Source: CAYQCE01 sp964415885 (GTDB taxonomy: Bacteria > Zixibacteria > MSB-5A5 > JAABVY01 > JAHJOQ01). From it: a stretch of 64,000 nt of DNA. The position numbers and the translations under genes were made by a program. The notes beneath the pieces were generated by a model. The model saw only the letters and a program-made list of their open reading frames with translations. It did no database searches and was not told the DNA's origin. The first letter of the stretch is position 1, and each line of letters opens with the position of its first letter. The stretch covers positions 1 through 64,000 of the forward strand of contig CAYQCE010000004.1 in NCBI GenBank assembly GCA_964415885.1, written 5' to 3'. Of this stretch, positions 38,939 through 46,943 are shown one piece after another.

Positions 38939-39346
38939 CTACAAATCCGGGAAGAAAAACCTGGTTTCATTCCGGGCCGTATCTTCGCCATCAGACGCAT
39001 GCACCGAGTTACACTGGATGTCCTTACCGTAGACATCACGTATCGTCCCACTCGCCGCATTCTCAGGATCGGTTGCGCCTGCAAGATCACGCAGGTCGAG
39101 AATGGCGTTCTCCTTCTCCAGAACGACCGGCACAACCGGCCCGGATGACATAAAGTCCACGAGATCATCCAGAAACGGCTTCCCCTCGTGCACCGCATAA
39201 AACTTGCGTGCCTCACTTCGTTCAAGATGTACCATCTTCATAGCAACTATCCTGAATCGCGCGGCTTCCACCCGGCTCAGGATTTGTCCGACCAGGTTCC
39301 GTTCCGTAGCGTCAGGTTTGATTATCAGGAGCGTTCTCTGGACCAT
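38939..39346 (-). CDS. ndk: Nucleoside diphosphate kinase
   Basis: Equilibrates NTP and NDP pools through a phosphohistidine. TLLIIKPDATERNLVGQIL, the substrate loop GATDPENAASGTIR and the active-site NSVHASDG (usually NxxHGSDS) are present. 135 residues is the normal size. In this operon it can exchange the nucleoside triphosphate formed by succinyl-CoA synthetase. Confidence 0.96.
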   Translation of the reverse strand: MVQRTLLIIKPDATERNLVGQILSRVEAARFRIVAMKMVHLERSEARKFYAVHEGKPFLDDLVDFMSSGPVVPVVLEKENAILDLRDLAGATDPENAASGTIRDVYGKDIQCNSVHASDGEDTARNETRFFFPDL

Positions 39347-39369
39347 CCAATCCTCACTGTTGACATCGA

Positions 39370-39945
39370 TCAGAATTTCTTGTCTTTAGCGATTTTGAAT
39401 CCGAGCTCGAGTGCCTTCAGATTCTTCTCCTCCGTGCCCTTCGGAGCTCTGCTGTGCACCACTTCCCGCAGCGCCTCTTTCGAGACGATACTTGTCAGCT
39501 CACAGAGCGCGCCGAGCGAAATCACATTCGCCACCATCGCAACACCGATTTCATGACGTGCGAGCTGAACGAACGGAAATCCGAAATGTCTCGGCGTTGG
39601 CGGCTGAGTCACGAGATGTGAATCCACGACGAGTATTCCGCCCTCTTTGAGGTCGTGGAAGTACCTGTCGCAAGCCTCCTGCGTGAGCGCGAGTAGCAGG
39701 TCCAGCTTCATAGTCTTCGGGTAGTATATCTCCGTATCCGAGATAACGACGTCCGCCCTGGACGCTCCCCCTCGCGCCTCCGGGCCATACGACTGGCTCT
39801 GAACCACGTTCTTGCCGTCGATGGTGCCTATCGCCTCTGCGAGAATAACTCCGGCGAGGATAAGTCCCTGACCACCGGAGCCAGAGAGACGAACCTCGTA
39901 GCGCTCGGCCTCGACCGCCTTCCTCTGTTTGGTCTTAATCGTCAT
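39370..39945 (-). CDS. korC: 2-oxoacid:ferredoxin oxidoreductase, gamma subunit
   Basis: 191-residue gamma subunit: EVRLSGSGGQGLILAGVILAEAI at the start is the family signature, followed by SQSYGPEARGGASRADVVIS. It forms part of the thiamine-diphosphate enzyme encoded with the three genes upstream; two bases separate it from the beta-subunit gene. Confidence 0.92.
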   Translation of the reverse strand: MTIKTKQRKAVEAERYEVRLSGSGGQGLILAGVILAEAIGTIDGKNVVQSQSYGPEARGGASRADVVISDTEIYYPKTMKLDLLLALTQEACDRYFHDLKEGGILVVDSHLVTQPPTPRHFGFPFVQLARHEIGVAMVANVISLGALCELTSIVSKEALREVVHSRAPKGTEEKNLKALELGFKIAKDKKF

Positions 39946-39947
39946 GC

Positions 39948-40784
39948 CTACCTCGCCTCCTTCTTCTGCAGTTGGTCGACAAGCTGCTGATAGTGCTCGC
40001 AGAATTCGAGTTTTTCTTCATCGTGCAGCACACCTGTCACGAACTTACCCTCCATCTTCTCCGGAGGCAGTTTGCGCGCAGCCTGAATCGGCATCGCATG
40101 CCCTTTAAGCCACTTGAGCATCTCGACAGCATCGCCCTCCTTGTTGAGACGGCCGAAGTAAGTATGACAGTTGGACATCACCTCGACCACCGAGAAGCCC
40201 TTCTTGCTCAACGCACCGGTTATCATCTTGTCGAGCTGATCGACATGATACACGGTGGATCGCGCAACGTATGCCGCACCGGAGGCTATCGCCAACTTCG
40301 CGGCATCGAAGTTCTGCTCCAGATTGCCGTACGGAGCGGTAGAACCACGCTTGCCGGTAGGTGTCGTGGGCGAGAACTGCCCACCCGTCATTCCATAAAT
40401 CCAGTTGTTTGCCAGAATCACGGTAATATCGATGTTGCGCCTGCAGGCATGAATGAAGTGATTTCCACCAATCGCGAGACAGTCGCCGTCTCCGGTGACC
40501 ACAATCACCTTCAGACGTGAGTTCGCAACCTTGACGCCGGTCGCAAACGCTATCGCACGGCCGTGTGTCGTGTGAAGCGTGTTAAAATCGACATATACCG
40601 GCAGCCTCGATGAACACCCGATGCCGGAGCAGACGACAATATCATCCTTCGGTATCTGGAGTGCGTCAATCGAACGGATCATCGAACCGAGAATCACACC
40701 CAGACCGCAACCCGAACACCAAACATGCGGGAATTTCTTCTTCGGTCGGAGGTAGTGATGAATTACATCAGACTTGGGTACCAT
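39948..40784 (-). CDS. korB: 2-oxoacid:ferredoxin oxidoreductase, beta subunit (TPP-binding)
   Basis: 278 residues. FPHVWCSGCGLGVILGSMI, GIGCSSRLPVYVDFNTLHTTHGRAIAFATGVK and VVTGDGDCLAIGGNHFIHACRRNID are the thiamine-diphosphate motifs (GDGD...N) of 2-oxoglutarate-type beta subunits, and NNWIYGMTGGQFSPTTPTG follows. The SGCG cysteine may take part in iron-sulfur binding as in related enzymes. Overlaps korA by 17 bases. Most likely 2-oxoglutarate, given sucCD next door. Confidence 0.93.
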   Translation of the reverse strand: MVPKSDVIHHYLRPKKKFPHVWCSGCGLGVILGSMIRSIDALQIPKDDIVVCSGIGCSSRLPVYVDFNTLHTTHGRAIAFATGVKVANSRLKVIVVTGDGDCLAIGGNHFIHACRRNIDITVILANNWIYGMTGGQFSPTTPTGKRGSTAPYGNLEQNFDAAKLAIASGAAYVARSTVYHVDQLDKMITGALSKKGFSVVEVMSNCHTYFGRLNKEGDAVEMLKWLKGHAMPIQAARKLPPEKMEGKFVTGVLHDEEKLEFCEHYQQLVDQLQKKEAR

Positions 40785-41925
40785 GATGCTTTACCTCCTT
40801 GATCTTGTTGAGTATCTGTGCCGGGGTTATCAACTCTCCGTCATACCGCTGCATCGGGATGATCTCGGTGTGACGCCTGTCGACATGATGCTTGATCATA
40901 TTGATAAGCTGCCCCTGATTGAGCTCCGCCACGATGAGCTTTCGAACATTGCGCAGTTGTTTGCGAAGAGTATTAACCGCGAGTGGCCAGATTGCCTTCG
41001 GCCTGACAGCACCGACTTTGAGGCGCTGATCCCGAGCCATCATAACTGCCTGTTTTGCAGCGCGAGCCACGATGCCGTACGAGATAATCGCCACTTTCGG
41101 ATCGTCGTCCATTTCAGTCAGTTCGAACTCGCAGATCGTCTCGTTGTTCTTGATTATCTTGTCCTTCAGCTTATCGAGCATCAGGGTTATCTCGGCCGGT
41201 TCCGCTGTTGGGAACCCCAACTGATCGTGTGTCAAACCGGTAATATTAAAACGGTAGCCGTCACCGAAACTCGCCATCGGCGAGACTCCGGTCGGGCTGA
41301 TCTCGAAATGCTTGTACCAGTCCGGAGGCACGGTGGGTTTTCGACGCTCGACCATCCTCACCTCGTCCAGAGTCGGTATCTCCACCTTCTCACGCATGTG
41401 AGCGATGACTTCGTCCAGCAGAACAACCACCGGAGTGCGATATGATTCGGCGAGATTCACCGCATCGATGGTTGAATGAAGAATCTCCTCGACACTCGAT
41501 GGTGCAACTGCAATAGCGTGATAGTCACCGTGCGGACCAAAACCCGCCTGCATCGTGTCTGCCTGCGACACCTTCGTTGGGAGGCCCGTGGATGGGCCGC
41601 CACGCTGGACATCGATGATCACACACGGCGTCTCCGTGATGTAGGCGTATCCTATGTTCTCCTGCATGAGGGAGAATCCGGGACCCGACGTCGCCGTCAT
41701 CGACTTAACACCCGCACAGGATGCGCCGATTATCGCGGCCATCGACGCAATCTCATCTTCCATCTGTATAAAACGTCCACCAATTTGTGGCAGCCTTCGG
41801 GCCATCCCCTCGGCCACCTCTGTAGAGGGCGTAATCGGATAGCCGCCGAAAAAACGGACACCGGCCAGGATTGCGCCTTCCACACAGGCCTCATTTCCCT
41901 GAAGTAACTTGACTTCTCTTTCCAT
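40768..41925 (-). CDS. korA: 2-oxoacid:ferredoxin oxidoreductase, alpha subunit
   Basis: 385 residues in the order pyrimidine-binding domain (GNEACVEGAILAGVRFFGGYPITPSTEVAE, with QMEDEIASMAAIIGASCAG) then domain II (TPVVVLLDEVIAHMREK) and C-terminal RPKAIWPL. Such short alpha subunits belong to the 2-oxoglutarate (KorA/OorA) and branched-chain types. ATG 41925 is used since GAGGAG stands 6 bases before it; the longer frame overlaps the ferredoxin gene. Product pathway: 2-oxoglutarate plus CoA to succinyl-CoA with reduced ferredoxin, or the reverse. Confidence 0.93.
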   Translation of the reverse strand: MEREVKLLQGNEACVEGAILAGVRFFGGYPITPSTEVAEGMARRLPQIGGRFIQMEDEIASMAAIIGASCAGVKSMTATSGPGFSLMQENIGYAYITETPCVIIDVQRGGPSTGLPTKVSQADTMQAGFGPHGDYHAIAVAPSSVEEILHSTIDAVNLAESYRTPVVVLLDEVIAHMREKVEIPTLDEVRMVERRKPTVPPDWYKHFEISPTGVSPMASFGDGYRFNITGLTHDQLGFPTAEPAEITLMLDKLKDKIIKNNETICEFELTEMDDDPKVAIISYGIVARAAKQAVMMARDQRLKVGAVRPKAIWPLAVNTLRKQLRNVRKLIVAELNQGQLINMIKHHVDRRHTEIIPMQRYDGELITPAQILNKIKEVKHHGTQV

Positions 41926-41936
41926 CCGGCGCTCCT

Positions 41937-42218
41937 CTACTTCTCTGTCGATACGATTGCCAAGTCCGGGCAGTGCAGCCAGCAGAAAGCACACTGCGTG
42001 CACTCGTCCGGATGGGCGATTATCGGTTTGCCGTCTCTATCCGGTTCGAAGACCTTTTGAGGACAAAAGGCTATGCATATGTTGCAGCCCTTGCACCAGT
42101 GATAGAAGATTTTCAAAGGAGGGCCTTCGCGCTTCTCCTTCTTCTTCTTGTCACCGGTTTCTTCTTTGGCCTTTGTCTCCGGGGACGTCTCTTTTGTCTT
42201 CTCTGAGTCGTCAGCCAT
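41937..42218 (-). CDS. korD: 2-oxoacid:ferredoxin oxidoreductase, ferredoxin-like delta subunit
   Basis: 93 residues with two [4Fe-4S] motifs, CKGCNICIAFCP and CTQCAFCWLHCP, as in OorD/KorD. The first 35 residues are unusually charged and Lys/Glu-rich and are not part of the ferredoxin fold. ATG 42218 preceded by GGGAG; a GTG two codons further up is possible. Electron carrier from the TPP enzyme to soluble ferredoxin. Confidence 0.9.
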   Translation of the reverse strand: MADDSEKTKETSPETKAKEETGDKKKKEKREGPPLKIFYHWCKGCNICIAFCPQKVFEPDRDGKPIIAHPDECTQCAFCWLHCPDLAIVSTEK

Positions 42219-42240
42219 TCTCACTTACTCCCGACAAGTT

Positions 42241-43431
42241 CTATTTCTTGCGCCTGACCGTTGTTCTTTTCGACTTCTTCACTGTCTTTTTCCTGGGCGA
42301 CTTCTTCGCAGTCTTCTTTGTCGCCTTCTTTGTCGATTTCCCGGTTGCCTTCTTCTTCGTCGCTTTCCTGGTCGCCCTCTTCGCAGTCTTCCTGGCAGTC
42401 TTCTTGGCAGTTTTCTTTTTGGCTGCCTTACTGACAGTCTTGCGGGTCGTAGTCTTCTTTGCAGCTCTTTTCTTTACAGCTTTCTTCTTTGCAGGCTTTT
42501 TGGCAGACTTCTTAGTGGACTTCTTTGCCGCAGTCTTCTTCGGCTTCTTCGCGCGGTACTTCTTCAGCTCTTCGGCCATCAAATCCGCCACCTGCGATGG
42601 AGTCTCCGCAACAGGTATTCCCGCGGCATTCAGGGCCTTGACCTTATCCGCCGCAGTCCCGGTACCTCCGGAAATAATCGCACCTGCATGCCCCATCCTC
42701 TTTCCGGGAGGAGCCGTCCGGCCGGCGATGAATGCCACAACCGGCTTTGTAACATGCTTCCTGATATACTCCGCGGCCTCTTCCTCGTCCGATCCACCGA
42801 TCTCGCCGATCATAACCATCGCCTCGGTCTGCGGATCTTCCTCGAACGCCTTGAGGCAGTCAATGAAGTTCGTTCCGATTATCTGATCACCGCCGATCCC
42901 GATACAGGTCGACTGCCCAAGCCCCTTCAGGGTGAGATTGTACACGACTTCATAGGTCAACGTTCCTGAGCGGGAAACGACGCCCACTTTGCCCTTCTTA
43001 TGGATATGACCCGGCATAATCCCGACCTTCGTAATTTCGGGGGCAATGATTCCGGGACAGTTTGGCCCAATCAGTCTGCAATCGGTGTGATTATCTATGT
43101 AGTTTCTCACCTTCAACATGTCGTTCGCCGGAACACCTTCCGTAATACATACGACAAGTTTGACGCCGGAATCAACTGCTTCATAGATTGCGTCGATTGA
43201 AAACGCCACCGGGACGTAGATAACGGCGGTATTTGCCGCTGTCTGTTCCACAGCATCCTTAACCGTGTTGAAAATCGGGATGCCGTCGAGGTCCTGACCG
43301 CCTTTGCCGGGTGTTACGCCGGCGACTACCTTCGAGCCGTACTCCTTCATGGCCCTGGCGTGGAATGAACCGTCTCTGCCGGTTATTCCCTGCACGACTA
43401 TCTTTGTATTCCTGTCAACGAATATACTCAT
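42241..43431 (-). CDS. sucD: Succinyl-CoA synthetase alpha subunit with histone-H1-like tail
   Basis: Residues 1-295 are a complete SucD: VQGITGRDGSFHARAMKEYG (CoA-binding), VVSRSGTLTYEVVYNL, IGIGGDQIIGTNF, and the phosphohistidine site GKRMGHAGAII. The normal C-terminus (VADLMAEELKKY) is followed without a break by about 101 residues made almost only of Lys, Ala, Thr, Arg and Ser, with KKTAKK-type repeats as in histone H1, AlgP and Hc1-like proteins. The tail starts near 42546. ATG 43431 (MSIFVDRN) is chosen; the frame opens four codons earlier. Pairs with sucC 19 bases upstream. Confidence 0.93.
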   Translation of the reverse strand: MSIFVDRNTKIVVQGITGRDGSFHARAMKEYGSKVVAGVTPGKGGQDLDGIPIFNTVKDAVEQTAANTAVIYVPVAFSIDAIYEAVDSGVKLVVCITEGVPANDMLKVRNYIDNHTDCRLIGPNCPGIIAPEITKVGIMPGHIHKKGKVGVVSRSGTLTYEVVYNLTLKGLGQSTCIGIGGDQIIGTNFIDCLKAFEEDPQTEAMVMIGEIGGSDEEEAAEYIRKHVTKPVVAFIAGRTAPPGKRMGHAGAIISGGTGTAADKVKALNAAGIPVAETPSQVADLMAEELKKYRAKKPKKTAAKKSTKKSAKKPAKKKAVKKRAAKKTTTRKTVSKAAKKKTAKKTARKTAKRATRKATKKKATGKSTKKATKKTAKKSPRKKTVKKSKRTTVRRKK

Positions 43432-43450
43432 ATCTAACCTCAATCCTCCC

Positions 43451-44584
43451 TTATACGCCGGCTACTTCAATGGCTTTTTGTACTACTTCATCCATAGTGC
43501 TGGCGGCAGCAAGATTGACAGATTCGAGAATCTTGCGCGCCTCCTCCTCGTTCGTGCCGGTCAGTCTTATCACGATCGGCACATCCGGCCTCATCTGATT
43601 GATCGCCGAGACGATTCCGTTCGCGACATCATCGCAGCGGGTGATACCGCCGAATATGTTAAAGAGGATCGCTTTCACATTCGAGTCACGTAAAATTATT
43701 TCCATGGCTCGTACGACCTTCTCCGGGTTGGAGGATCCACCGATGTCGAGGAAATTCGCCGGCTCACCGCCGAAGTACTTCACGAGGTCCATTGTTGCCA
43801 TCGCGAGGCCTGCACCGTTCACGATGCAGCCGATGTTTCCGTCGAGCTTAACAAATGACAACCCGGCATCACGGGCATCCATTTCCGATTGCTCTTCGGC
43901 GTCCATATCGCGGAGTTCCTCGATCTCCGGGTGGCGATACAGGCCGTTGTCATCGATGTTTATTTTTGCATCGATCGCGAGAACTCTGCCGTCACCGGTA
44001 GTTATGAGAGGATTGATCTCGGCCAGTGAGGCGTCGACCGCAAAATAGGCTTCATAGAGTTGGATTATTATCTTCGCCGCCTGCTTGACCAGATTCGGAT
44101 CGTCATAAAGTTTGTAGGCCAGCCAGCGGGCTTCATACATCGATATCCCGCGAAGCGGATCGATATGCTTCTTGAAAATCTTCTCAGGGGTCTCAGCGGC
44201 GACCTGCTCGATATCGATTCCGCCAGCCGGTGATACCATGAAAACCGGTTTCTTCGCCGAACGATCGATGATAATGCCGACGTACGATTCGGACGTGATA
44301 TCGACCGCCTCAGTCACGAGCACTTTCTTAACTGTCAGTCCCTTGATATCCATGCCCAGGATGTTTGAGGCATGCTCGTAGGCGACGTCCGGACTCTCGC
44401 AGTATTTCACGCCGCCGGCCTTACCACGTCCCCCAACATGTACCTGAGCCTTAACCATTACCGGCTTGCCGATTCTCTCGGCAACAGCCTTTGCATCATC
44501 AGCAGTCGTCACGACCTCGCCGGGCGGTACCGGCATACCGTGACGCGCAAAAATGTCCTTTGCCTGGTATTCGTGAATCTTCAT
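43451..44584 (-). CDS. sucC: Succinyl-CoA synthetase beta subunit
   Basis: ATP-grasp subunit of succinyl-CoA synthetase. MKIHEYQAKDIFARHGMPVPPGEV, MVKAQVHVGGRGKAGGVK, LAEINPL and the C-terminal LDIGGSSNPEKV and ILFNIFGGITRCDDVANGI are all family motifs. 377 residues is normal. It converts succinyl-CoA to succinate with formation of an NTP, or the reverse. Overlaps the preceding gene by 4 bases. Confidence 0.97.
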   Translation of the reverse strand: MKIHEYQAKDIFARHGMPVPPGEVVTTADDAKAVAERIGKPVMVKAQVHVGGRGKAGGVKYCESPDVAYEHASNILGMDIKGLTVKKVLVTEAVDITSESYVGIIIDRSAKKPVFMVSPAGGIDIEQVAAETPEKIFKKHIDPLRGISMYEARWLAYKLYDDPNLVKQAAKIIIQLYEAYFAVDASLAEINPLITTGDGRVLAIDAKINIDDNGLYRHPEIEELRDMDAEEQSEMDARDAGLSFVKLDGNIGCIVNGAGLAMATMDLVKYFGGEPANFLDIGGSSNPEKVVRAMEIILRDSNVKAILFNIFGGITRCDDVANGIVSAINQMRPDVPIVIRLTGTNEEEARKILESVNLAAASTMDEVVQKAIEVAGV

Positions 44585-45948
44585 CGACTCTCCTCAGATT
44601 GCAGGTATTCCTTGACCGCATCTATCAATACTTCTCTCTTGTTCAACTCTGGTTCATCGAGCACAATCTCGAGCAGATGATCGAGAATCTCACCGATCAG
44701 CGGTGATTGGTCGAGATCAAACTCCTTCATGATGTCGTTGCCATCTATCGCAAGCTCTCTCACAGAGAACGGCGGCTTCTTGTCTATCTCCTCACGAATT
44801 CTCTGCTCGAATTCGTCCACATCGTCGGTTGGATTGCCCATCCCCTGCCCGACAACATCCGCTCTGCGCAAATCGAGCAGGTCGAACACCAACTCCGGCC
44901 CGGTTTTGCGTATGAGCCGCCTGAGCCCCCTGTCCGTAGGAGGGATCGTGAACATGTGACGCTCGACAAGCGTCGAAACATCGTCAATCAGGTTCTTTGG
45001 ATATCTCAACCGCTTGAGCACATTCCTCGCGAGCTTCGCGCCGGAGGCCTCGTGGCCGTAAAATGTCGCCTTTTTGTCCACGACCCGCTTTGCTCGCGGC
45101 TTGGTTATGTCGTGCAGCAGCGCAGCCCATCGGAGACGGAGCCGAGGCTTGGCAGCATCGGTCGTTCCAAGCAGATGCTCGAAGACATCATGCGCATGAT
45201 AGCCGCCCGGCTGATCGACCCCGACGCTCTCCACAAGCTCCGGAATCAGGATCTCGAGCAAACCAATATCGTGCATCAGGCGGAAACCCACCGATGGCTT
45301 CTCGGCACGGACCAGCATCTTGTTCAGCTCTTCGTTCACGCGCTCCGGACTGACCGATGTCATAAGGTGCGCATTCTCTTTCATTGCATGATGCGTCGCC
45401 GGTTCCACATCGAGACCGAATCGCGCCACGAACTGCACCCCCCGCAATACCCGCAACGGATCGTCTTTGAACGACTCCTCGCTGATCATGCGAAGCTTCC
45501 TGTGCTCAATATCTATCTTGCCGTCGAGCGGATCGATCAATTCGCCGGTACCGAGGTGACGCGCCACGGCATTGATGGAGAAATCACGGCGCTTGAGGTC
45601 TTCTTCGACCGGAAGAGTATGATCGAAATCAACAGAGAAGTCCCGATGCGCTATGCCCGTGGAGAATTCTCTGCGCGGTAGTGCGATGTCAACAGTGGGA
45701 TAGGGGCCGGAGCCGTTGTTGTGAGCGGTGAATTTGATTACACCAAACGACTTGCCAACGAGATCGACTCTCCCGAAGTTTCTGAGTATCGCGACGAGAT
45801 CATCAATCGGGATCTGAGTGACGAGATAATCACGGTCCTTCTCAGCGACACCAATGCCGAGGAACTGGTCGCGAACGCATCCGCCCACCTCGTAGATGTT
45901 ACCTCTCTCGAGTAATCTTTCGACTATGGCTTTCTTTAAAGCCGTCAT
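44581..45948 (-). CDS. cca: CCA-adding enzyme / poly(A) polymerase-family nucleotidyltransferase
   Basis: Class II tRNA nucleotidyltransferase fold. NIYEVGGCVRDQFLG, KDRDYLV with the D-x-D metal site, LKRRDFSINAVA, and DPLRVLRGVQFVARFG are the conserved head and neck motifs. An HD domain follows (RLRWAALLHDITKP...FYGHEASGAKLA). 455 residues fits the HD-containing CCA enzymes, though poly(A) polymerase or an A-adding enzyme cannot be excluded. It lies between arcC and sucC, with no functional link apparent. Confidence 0.9.
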   Translation of the reverse strand: MTALKKAIVERLLERGNIYEVGGCVRDQFLGIGVAEKDRDYLVTQIPIDDLVAILRNFGRVDLVGKSFGVIKFTAHNNGSGPYPTVDIALPRREFSTGIAHRDFSVDFDHTLPVEEDLKRRDFSINAVARHLGTGELIDPLDGKIDIEHRKLRMISEESFKDDPLRVLRGVQFVARFGLDVEPATHHAMKENAHLMTSVSPERVNEELNKMLVRAEKPSVGFRLMHDIGLLEILIPELVESVGVDQPGGYHAHDVFEHLLGTTDAAKPRLRLRWAALLHDITKPRAKRVVDKKATFYGHEASGAKLARNVLKRLRYPKNLIDDVSTLVERHMFTIPPTDRGLRRLIRKTGPELVFDLLDLRRADVVGQGMGNPTDDVDEFEQRIREEIDKKPPFSVRELAIDGNDIMKEFDLDQSPLIGEILDHLLEIVLDEPELNKREVLIDAVKEYLQSEESR

Positions 45949-45989
45949 TTAGACTCTGATCCCGCATCCCGGTTATACCGGGCACTAGT

Positions 45990-46943
45990 TCAGTCAGGCA
46001 CTATTCTCGTGCCATCGTCACCCTCGACAGCGTCATACGCCTTTTCGATCGAGGTGATAATCACCTCGTCTCCCCCACCTTCGAGGAAGCTGAGCGCAGC
46101 CTCGATCTTCGGCCCCATGCTGCCTGGAGGGAAATGTCCCTCGTCGGCGTACTTCTTCATCTCCGACACCGTAACCCGATCCAGAAACCGTTGATCGAGC
46201 TGGCCAAAGTTCAGCGCAACCTTGTCGACGCCGGTGAGTATTATGAGCAAATCCGCGCCAATCTCACCGGCGAGCAGAGCGGAGGCACGGTCCTTGTCAA
46301 CGACCGCGTCTACGCCCTCGTAGTCGCCGTTGTCGTCCACATAAGCCGGGACTCCACCGCCTCCGGAGGCGATCACAATGTAATCTCTTTCGACGAGGGT
46401 CTGTATTGCCTTTGCATTTATCGTCTTATAGGGAATTGGAGACGGCACAACCCGTCTCCAACCCCTGTCGGAATCTTTTTTAACTGTCCAGCCGCGCTCT
46501 TTCGCAAACTTGCGCGCCTCGTCGTACTCGTAGAACTGGCCGACATACTTGGATGGGTCCTTTATCGATGGATCATCCTTATCGACAAGCACCTGAGTCA
46601 CGATCGTGACGACACCTTTCTCGATGCCCTCCCGGCGAAGCCTGTTCTGGAGCGACTGCTCTATCATGTATCCCATTCCACCTTCGGTATCTGCCACGCA
46701 GATTCCGATCGGAAGAATCGGAGCCATGCCACGCGCCGCCTCGACACGCAAGAGCGCGTTACCGACCTGCGGACCGTTGCCATGCGTGATCACCAGTCCG
46801 TAGCCGTCCTCAATCAAAGGTACAATACCCGCCAGAGACTGGCGGGTATGCTCAAACTGATTCGCAATGGTGTCCGGGACACCCTTCTTCGTAATCGCAT
46901 TGCCCCCGAGTGCGACTACCGCTGTCTTAGTTCCCTTGCTCAT
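45990..46943 (-). CDS. arcC: Carbamate kinase
   Basis: Amino-acid-kinase fold. VVALGGNAITKKG at the start, VITHGNGPQVGNALLRVE, GIEKGVVTIVTQVLVD, RRVVPSPIP, VIASGGGGVPAY and FPPGSMGPKIEAAL match carbamate kinase rather than acetylglutamate kinase. 317 residues. It transfers phosphate between carbamoyl phosphate and ADP. No arginine deiminase or ornithine carbamoyltransferase gene is near; the partner is the GTPase-like gene just upstream, which it overlaps by 4 bases. Confidence 0.95.
   Translation of the reverse strand: MSKGTKTAVVALGGNAITKKGVPDTIANQFEHTRQSLAGIVPLIEDGYGLVITHGNGPQVGNALLRVEAARGMAPILPIGICVADTEGGMGYMIEQSLQNRLRREGIEKGVVTIVTQVLVDKDDPSIKDPSKYVGQFYEYDEARKFAKERGWTVKKDSDRGWRRVVPSPIPYKTINAKAIQTLVERDYIVIASGGGGVPAYVDDNGDYEGVDAVVDKDRASALLAGEIGADLLIILTGVDKVALNFGQLDQRFLDRVTVSEMKKYADEGHFPPGSMGPKIEAALSFLEGGGDEVIITSIEKAYDAVEGDDGTRIVPD

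Noticed and set aside
42550..42570. Frameshift joining sucD to a separate histone-like gene
   Set aside because: The frame is continuous and SucD reaches its normal C-terminal residues before the tail; no start codon with ribosome site is seen at the junction.
41909..42886. Phe/Leu/Val-rich plus-strand frame that looks like a membrane protein
   Set aside because: It is the reverse complement of the Lys-rich sucD tail; AAG/AAA codons read backwards give Phe and Leu. No ribosome site, and sucD is real.
45969..45985. Hairpin CCCGGT-TAT-ACCGGG between arcC and cca
   Set aside because: Only 6 bp and no T-run on the minus strand; cca follows too closely for a convincing terminator.
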